From contig NZ_KI912149.1 in the NCBI RefSeq assembly GCF_000517105.1, positions 1,513,946-1,577,945 on the forward strand: DNA of 64,000 bases, given 5' to 3'. Source of the stretch: Fischerella sp. PCC 9605 (GTDB lineage: Bacteria; Cyanobacteriota; Cyanobacteriia; Cyanobacteriales; Nostocaceae). The notes beneath the pieces are model-generated. The model did no database searches. It worked only from the letters and a program-made list of their open reading frames with translations, and was not told where the DNA came from. How positions within the stretch are numbered: position 1 is the first letter of the stretch; every line of letters starts with the position of its first letter. Below, in pieces: positions 59,338-64,000 of this stretch. The translations under genes and the position numbers were made by a program.

Positions 59338-60602
59338 TTAATTTTGTTGGGTTGGATAAATCTTTGAAAGCTTAACTCTTGCATCTTCTGTACGAAAACG
59401 CCAATCTACACAAACTTGATTAATATTGCGATCGCCTTGCCAAGTTGAAACCTCTTTTTGTAAAGTTTCAATATTAGGAATTCTTCGTTGAAGACATTGA
59501 CGGACGAGTACAGACAATTCAGATTCAAGCATATTCAACCAACTAAGTGGGCCGACTGGAAAAAACCGAGCCAGCCTTTATTAATTAGTTTTCCTTTAAA
59601 GTCTCTCGTGGAGGTCGTCCCAGCCCGCAGGGCTGGGACAAGGCTGGCTCGCTCGGTTTTTTTGTGTCTATGTGCTTACCATGTTTCGGAGTATGATGAA
59701 TCTCTAAATTTTTGGCAATTCGTCTGGGCTCATCTGGTGCAAAAACTTCATATAAGGCAGCGATTGTATGAGTGTTTAAGTTATCCATTACCAATCGAAT
59801 TAAATCGGCATCGGCAAAATGGATATCGACCAATTCTTTCATACAAATTGCAAAATCTACTTTCGTACGACGCTCTGTGACTTTGATGTGTCTCCATCCT
59901 AAATAGGAGCAAAAAATGCGAACAAATTACAACTACCATTCCGTTCATATTCGTAATCATATTTTTCTACTTGTCCTGGCTTTTCTGAGGTTTTAGGGAT
60001 AGGTGGTATTGGTGAATGTACATCCGCAATTAATTGGCATAATCTCTCATCAAAGCATACTAGTGGGCGTTTTGGCTCAACTGGTTGACTATATAAATCC
60101 AGCACATCTTCCATTCTGTATACAAATTCTGAACTGATTTCTGGGATACACCATTGTTCTTTTAACCAAGGTTTCAGTTCGTTTTTTTTAAGATTCGACC
60201 AACTGTACTTTTACTCAAGCTATCCACTATTTCTAGACTCACAAGCTGGTCTGCTAACATTCTTAAAGTCCAACGTGTACTCCCAGCAGGTGCATCACTA
60301 CAAGTTGTTGCTATTAAGTATGCTTCCGCAAAATTAGTTAACTTTCTTGGCTTACCTGGACGCTTTTTCTCTTTTAATGTTTCTTTTAAATTTTCACAAA
60401 CGAACTGTTTACGAGTTCGCTCCACTGTGGCCACAGACACATGTAACGCTTGTGCTATTGTCTCATCCTTCTTGCCATCTGCTGCCATTAATTATGTATG
60501 TGCGCGACGAATTTCTCTGGCTTTTGCTGAACCCTTTGTGACTAGATCCAGTAATTCTTGCCTCTGCGAGATGCTGAGATTAATTTCATACTTCTTGTTC
60601 AT
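59338..60602 (-). pseudogene. IS630 transposase B, interrupted
   Basis: Minus-strand relic beginning MNKKYEINLSISQRQELLDL at 60602; a stop (TAA) interrupts codon ~34 after EIRRAHT, and reading resumes at LMAADGKKDETIAQAL. HVSVATVERTRKQF is the helix-turn-helix, SLSKSTVGRILKKT leads to a frameshift, and MEDVLDLYSQPVEPKRPLVCFDE then MKELVDIHFADADLIRLVMDNLNTH hold DDE Asp residues. A 133-bp insert follows HHTPKHG, after which LNMLESELSVLVRQ and the C-terminus resume. Despite nonsense and frameshift lesions most of the protein is recognisable. Confidence 0.8.
59546..59678. repeat. 133-bp palindromic insert in the IS630 B transposase
   Basis: Foldback with arms AAAAAACCGAGCCAGCC (59560-59576) and GGCTGGCTCGCTCGGTTTTT (59642-59661) and a nested perfect hairpin GTCCCAGCCC (59616-59625)/GGGCTGGGAC (59629-59638). 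It is inserted in the codons for HGSW, 5 bp away from the different insert in element A. Confidence 0.7.
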
Positions 60603-60819
60603 ACACCCTTTTTCCTTATGGGATCTCGGTGAAAATAAAATGTCGGTGCTCTATCAAATATATTTTGGCTCAACCCAAGGACTGGCGGGCGTTGCGCCCC
60701 CAGGCGCAACGCGAGGGCACGCTCCTTTTTGCGCCCGAGGATTGGCCTATGCACGCGATCGCCTGTCAGCTTGTGGGTACAGACGCACCCACATTGCTAT
60801 TTAATCACGATCTAGTGCT
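60603..60819. repeat. Extra segment at the right end of IS630 B
   Basis: Between the transposase start and the right inverted repeat lies about 215 bp not found in element A. It holds a perfect hairpin, GTTGCGCC (60691-60698) with GGCGCAAC (60703-60710), plus GCGATCGC-bearing sequence. It looks like a dispersed G/C-rich repeat inserted in the element. Confidence 0.55.
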
Positions 60820-60830
60820 ACCCAACAAAA

Positions 60831-61214
60831 TTAATGGGACAGACCACTAGATGCATCTCCTCGATCGCGAAGTTTCTGGTGATTAATTTGACTGAAGTGC
60901 TGAACAGCCCAGTCGTGCATCGCATAGAGAATTGGTTTAAGACTTTCCCCTAAAGGAGTGAGCGAATATTCCACCTTTGGGGGTATTTGTGCATACACCT
61001 GACGATGAATAATACCATCTTCTTCCATTTCCCTGAGTTGCTGCGTCAGCATTTTTTGCGTGATCCCTGGCAATGTTCGCTGCAACTCGCCAAAACGTCT
61101 GACTCCAGCCATTAGTTCTCTAATAATCAATACTTTCCAGCGTCCGCCTATCACCTTCAGCGTGGTTTCCACTTCGCACGTGAGTCTGTTGTGATTTTCT
61201 GCTTCAGCTTTCAT
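60831..61214 (-). CDS. HxlR-family transcriptional regulator with IS-derived C-terminus
   Basis: A 127-residue winged-helix regulator. TLKVIGGRWKVLIIRELM, RFGELQRTLPGITQKMLTQQL (recognition region) and the DGIIHRQVYAQIPPKVEYSLTPLG wing are characteristic of HxlR/YodB-type redox or aldehyde sensors; a Cys at position 13 (LTCEVETTL) is the usual sensor residue. The last residues, SGLSH, and the stop come from the inverted repeat of IS630 B, inserted at TA 60848-60849. The conserved domain is intact, so it may still function. Confidence 0.85.
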   Translation of the reverse strand: MKAEAENHNRLTCEVETTLKVIGGRWKVLIIRELMAGVRRFGELQRTLPGITQKMLTQQLREMEEDGIIHRQVYAQIPPKVEYSLTPLGESLKPILYAMHDWAVQHFSQINHQKLRDRGDASSGLSH

Positions 61215-61318
61215 AGTTCCTTGGAGAATGGGGTTGAGAGAATAGGGAAATAGGAATTTTCATGCTTTGATTGTACCCAAGCTAACGTAGTCGTTCGTCT
61301 TGAAAATAGAGAAAGTGA

Positions 61319-61352
61319 AAGGCCAAAGGGATTGGAAAAACCTTTTGGCCTT
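61319..61352 (-). terminator. Hairpin between the small secreted protein and HxlR genes
   Basis: AAGGCCAAAGG (61319-61329) and CCTTTTGGCCTT (61341-61352) pair with a one-base bulge. Read on the minus strand, a short T/C-rich tail follows. A likely terminator for the gene at 61381. Confidence 0.5.
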
Positions 61353-61380
61353 GCTAACTGAACTATATTGGAAATTGCTA

Positions 61381-61668
61381 TTAATTAGGACAAGCTGGCA
61401 AAGATTTGTGAGCATAGTTACAGTCGAAGTACTCTAATGCATCTTGACTAGACTCAAAGCTGTGAGTCGTCAAGGAAGCTTCTTGTTTACCGTAAGACTC
61501 ACGTCTCCAGATTTTCAGATAGTACCCAGTATTACCCGTATTTTGCCACAGTTCGTAACTATAATCACCACCCGAACCGTTGCTTACTAAAGAATCAGCA
61601 TTCGCGACTGAGGATAAGCTTAGGAGGGTAATAGTAGTTAATAAAGATACTAAAAATTTTTTAACCAT
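61381..61668 (-). CDS. Small secreted protein, hypothetical
   Basis: A 95-residue precursor. Residues 1-24 are a clear signal peptide (MVKKFLVSLLTTITLLSLSS then ANA, predicted cut after VANA). The mature part (about 71 residues) has two Cys (FDCNYAHKSLPACPN) that could form a disulfide, plus conserved-looking SYELWQNTGNTGYYLKIWRRES. No family is recognised. The product is probably periplasmic or extracellular. Confidence 0.65.
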   Translation of the reverse strand: MVKKFLVSLLTTITLLSLSSVANADSLVSNGSGGDYSYELWQNTGNTGYYLKIWRRESYGKQEASLTTHSFESSQDALEYFDCNYAHKSLPACPN

Positions 61669-62046
61669 AATTAGCTAACTGATAAATATTACACCTTTAG
61701 TGATAATTTATTTAGTAGCAAAAATGGTAAATATATGCTTTTAATAAGATAAAGTAGTTTTAAATAGTTAAACTTAAAACATTTATTATCTACGTGTTGA
61801 CACTGAGACAAGTTCCTAATACCTAGATAACTTTATATAATTTTAATCTACTTATTTAGCTAGCATTTCATATAGAATCTAGACAAAATCTTACTTTGAG
61901 CAGATAGCGATTTCCTAACAACAAATCTACTTACGTAAATCTTCGATGAAGTGAGGTACAAGTCATTGATTTTAATTACTTGAACAATAAGACTTACTTC
62001 TGTAGTTTCAACAACTATAAGCGCAAACATTGCTAGCGCTTCAGAA
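61669..62046. other. Intergenic region with no recognised gene
   Basis: A 378-bp A/T-rich stretch upstream of the small secreted protein gene (minus) and the PEP-CTERM gene (plus). Contains the promoters of both but no feature I can name. Confidence 0.45.
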
Positions 62047-62197
62047 ATGATAACAATTTCAAAACTTTTAGCTGGAATTACTGCGATCGCTAACCTTGTT
62101 CCTTGTAATAGGTGTTTTTGCGTGCTATTTTCCAGCAGCTAGCGGATCTCGCTCCAGGGTAAATCTACCAATAATTGTTGCCCATTCACAGGAGTGA
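62047..62197 (+). pseudogene. Frameshifted small secreted or membrane ORF
   Basis: ATG at 62047 opens MITISKLLAGITAIANL, a signal-peptide-like start that stops at TAG 62142. In the +1 frame from about 62102 the sequence reads LVIGVFACYFPAASGSRSRV and then NLPIIVAHSQE before TGA (62195-62197). Together they would make a hydrophobic start and a short mature region if one base were deleted or added. It may be a decayed small gene or chance. Confidence 0.3.
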
Positions 62198-62202
62198 TTT
62201 GA

Positions 62203-63048
62203 ATGACAAAATTTCAAATTAGAAAGAGATTACGTCAGGCTACAGCTAAGGGGAAAACTGTTTTTCTTGGTTTGGGAACCGTCTCAACCGTGGTGACGCT
62301 GGGTGTATTATCTCCATCTACATCTTTCGCTGCCACTATTGTTAGTACCGAACTAGTACTCTCTGTTGACGTTTCTGGGAGCGTTAATAGCAGTGAGTTC
62401 AACTTACAGCGACAAGGTTACGCAAACGCATTTAGGAATCCCACAATTCAGGAGCAAATCGCAGCCTTGCCAGGAGGTATTGCAACAACTTTATCCTATT
62501 GGGGTAGTAATGCAGAACAGTCTTTACCTTGGTTCCATATCACTGATGCTGCTAGTGCTAATGCTTTTGCTGATGCAATCGCAGCTACTACAAGACCATT
62601 TTCTGGTGCGACTGGTATTGCTAATGCCATTGACTTTGCGAAGAATCTCCTCGACACAAACGATTATGATGGCAACAGAAAAGTAATTGATGTGTCTGGT
62701 GATGGAAGGGATAATGTTTCCGGTCTTGCAAAGCTTCAAGCCGCACGAGATAACGCAGTTAACGCTGGGGTTGTTATCAATGGTTTACCAATCTTAAGTA
62801 ATCGGTCAGACCTTGATAAATACTACCAAGACAACGTGATCGGGGGTTCAGGTTCCTTTACAATTCCAGCAAATGACTTCTCAAACTTTGAGAAAGCTGT
62901 CACACAGAAGATAGGACGTGAGATTGTCGAATCTAAAAAACCAGTCCCGGAACCCTTAACTATCCTCGGCTCCCTCGCCGCTGGTAGTATGGGTGTAGCT
63001 CTGCGCCGGAAAAAGATGCAACAAAGCAAAAGTGTAGAGAAAGCTTAA
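62203..63048 (+). CDS. PEP-CTERM protein with DUF1194 (VWA-like) domain
   Basis: A 281-residue exported protein. Residues 1-44 are a signal peptide (KTVFLGLGTVSTVVTLGVLS ... SFAA). The domain at 45-235 matches DUF1194, a von Willebrand A-like fold, with ELVLSVDVSGSVN (MIDAS-like DxSxS) and KVIDVSGDGRDN. The C-terminus carries the sorting signal PVPEPLTILGSLAAGSMGVA followed by LRRKK, so it is cut and processed by exosortase and anchored or secreted. AGGAG at 62190-62194 is a good ribosome site. Its role is probably extracellular matrix or cell-surface. Confidence 0.88.
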   Translation: MTKFQIRKRLRQATAKGKTVFLGLGTVSTVVTLGVLSPSTSFAATIVSTELVLSVDVSGSVNSSEFNLQRQGYANAFRNPTIQEQIAALPGGIATTLSYWGSNAEQSLPWFHITDAASANAFADAIAATTRPFSGATGIANAIDFAKNLLDTNDYDGNRKVIDVSGDGRDNVSGLAKLQAARDNAVNAGVVINGLPILSNRSDLDKYYQDNVIGGSGSFTIPANDFSNFEKAVTQKIGREIVESKKPVPEPLTILGSLAAGSMGVALRRKKMQQSKSVEKA

Positions 63049-63264
63049 GCTGATTTTTCTGTTTTTATCTGTTTTCAACGCTGAGAAATACTAATAACTT
63101 AAGGTTGAGGGCGAGCTGTTTTTTGGTTCGTCCTGTTTCTGAACAGCCTTAGTAACTTCACCTAAGTTTTAATTAGTCGTTATTCTTAATGAGTATAAGC
63201 TCAATCAACTTATGCACTTTTGCGATAGAAACAAAAAAGAATACACGAGGAGCGATCGCACTCT
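63049..63264. other. Short gap before the O-methyltransferase gene
   Basis: 216 bp with no feature except the AGGAG ribosome site around 63247-63251 and a GCGATCGC octamer at 63252 just before the start codon. Confidence 0.4.
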
Positions 63265-63927
63265 ATGGCGAATAAAACGCTTGGACTGGAAAAACATCTT
63301 TATGACTACTTGCTCTCAGTATCTCTGCGAGAACCAGAAGTTTTGAGCAAACTGCGCCAAGAAACAGCACAGCATCCCATGGCCGCAATGCAGATTGCAC
63401 CTGAGCAGGGACAGTTTATGGCGTTGTTGGTGAAGTTAATAGGAGCAAAGAAAACTTTAGATATCGGTGTATTTACTGGTTACAGTTCTCTGGTGGTAGC
63501 ATTGGCATTACCACCAGATGGCAAAGTCATTGCCTGTGATGTTGATGAAGAACCTACGTCAATAGCCCGTCGCTACTGGCAGCAAGCAGGTGTAGCAAAT
63601 AAAATTGACTTGCATATTGCCCCAGCCCTAGAAACTCTAGAAAAATTGCTGGCAGCAGGAGAAGCAGAAACATTTGATTTTGCCTTCATTGACGCTGATA
63701 AAAGCAACTATGATAATTATTACGAACTAGCTTTGCAACTTGTGCGTCGGGGAGGGCTGATTGCGATCGATAATGTGCTGTGGTCAGGTCAAGTTGCAGA
63801 TCCCCAAGTGCAGGATAATAGAACTAAAAAAATTCGTGCTTTGAATCAGAAGTTGCATCAAGACCAAAGAGTAACTATCAGTATGCTGCCAATTGCTGAT
63901 GGGTTGACATTAGCAATGAAAAATTAA
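63265..63927 (+). CDS. SAM-dependent O-methyltransferase (caffeoyl-CoA OMT family)
   Basis: A 220-residue class I O-methyltransferase. KKTLDIGVFTGYSSLVVAL (about 62-80) is motif I, VIACDVDEEPTSIARRYW motif II, DFAFIDADKSNYDNYYEL (metal-binding Asp) and GGLIAIDNVLWSGQV complete the catechol-OMT pattern. Members methylate catechols or related phenolics using Mg2+. In cyanobacteria the substrates are mostly unknown. Unusually for a defined role, no neighbour hints at a pathway. Confidence 0.88.
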   Translation: MANKTLGLEKHLYDYLLSVSLREPEVLSKLRQETAQHPMAAMQIAPEQGQFMALLVKLIGAKKTLDIGVFTGYSSLVVALALPPDGKVIACDVDEEPTSIARRYWQQAGVANKIDLHIAPALETLEKLLAAGEAETFDFAFIDADKSNYDNYYELALQLVRRGGLIAIDNVLWSGQVADPQVQDNRTKKIRALNQKLHQDQRVTISMLPIADGLTLAMKN

Positions 63928-63968
63928 CAATCAGAAATCAAACATTTTGCGTCATTTTATACAAATAA

Positions 63969-64000
63969 CTCTGCGAGCCTCTGCGAAAACCTCTGCGAGC
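63969..64000. repeat. Tandem CTCTGCGA-type repeat at the window edge
   Basis: Two or three copies of a CTCTGCGA(G/A)-containing unit run into the end of the window. Cut off, so its extent is unknown. Confidence 0.5.

Larger units (their letters stand above)
59325..60847. mobile_element. IS630-family element B, inactive
   Basis: A 1523-bp element flanked by TA (59323-59324 and 60848-60849). Left inverted repeat GTACTCTGTCCCATTAATTT and right GTGGTCTGTCCCATTAATTT (read inward, then TTGTTGGG in both) differ at two positions. Longer than element A because it carries two extra segments: 133 bp in the transposase and about 190 bp between its start and the right end. Confidence 0.85.

Noticed and set aside
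59899-60114. Independent small gene MEDVLDLYSQP on the minus strand
   Set aside because: It is the middle part of the interrupted IS630 B transposase.
1-64000. CRISPR array, rRNA, tRNA or prophage genes
   Set aside because: No regularly spaced repeats, rRNA-like or tRNA-like folds or phage structural genes were seen on either strand.

Overview
The window is chromosomal DNA from a filamentous, heterocyst-forming cyanobacterium (Nostocales; Nostoc, Tolypothrix, Scytonema and Calothrix relatives are all possible). The evidence is the petC-petA cytochrome b6f pair with a Nostoc-like cytochrome f, HemJ, the cyanobacterial small RNA Yfr1, a PatA-like response regulator, CYP110-type P450s, many GCGATCGC (HIP1) octamers, heptameric tandem repeats between genes, and a large locus matching the heterocyst envelope polysaccharide (HEP) island around hepC-hepA. 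Species cannot be fixed from the sequence alone.

Layout. 1-3.6 kb: end of a response regulator, an RsbRD-type histidine kinase, a methyltransferase, a GNAT acetyltransferase and a DUF3067 protein. 3.8-5.5 kb: petC-petA with a strong terminator, followed by two tandem Yfr1-like RNAs. 6.2-13.4 kb: a PlsC-type acyltransferase, a filamentous-haemagglutinin-like exoprotein, a DUF6671 protein, hemJ, an FHA-GAF protein, and a TPR gene tail cut off by a decayed IS1634-type transposase. 15.3-17.0 kb: a small membrane ORF and a PatA-like regulator. 17.6-21.3 kb: a TerY-P triad (VWA protein, PP2C phosphatase, Ser/Thr kinase fused to TPRs).

21.7-54.5 kb is one long plus-strand polysaccharide locus. It has nucleotide-sugar genes (rfbF, two epimerases, rfbC), two 2-oxoglutarate-linked enzymes (LhgO and a PhyH-like dioxygenase), a left-handed beta-helix acyltransferase, a SAF-domain oxidoreductase, a Wzc-like tyrosine autokinase, the HepC-type sugar transferase that primes lipid-linked synthesis, the HepA ABC exporter, about twelve glycosyltransferases (including two tandem duplications), an FkbM methyltransferase and an O-antigen-polymerase-like membrane protein. 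Together these can prime, elongate, decorate, export and polymerise a polysaccharide; by homology to hepA/hepC this is the heterocyst envelope layer.

54.6-64 kb: two tandem CYP110 P450 genes separated by a MITE with an 8-bp target duplication, then a back-to-back chain of a MITE and two dead IS630 elements sharing TA dinucleotides. The last IS has replaced the 3' end of an HxlR regulator gene. A small secreted protein, a PEP-CTERM protein with a DUF1194 domain, and an O-methyltransferase follow. No CRISPR array, tRNA or rRNA was seen. The most unusual material is the repeat biology (paired Yfr1, chained IS630/MITE, two unrelated palindromic inserts 5 bp apart at the same transposase site) and the patchwork glycosyltransferase duplications in the HEP locus.
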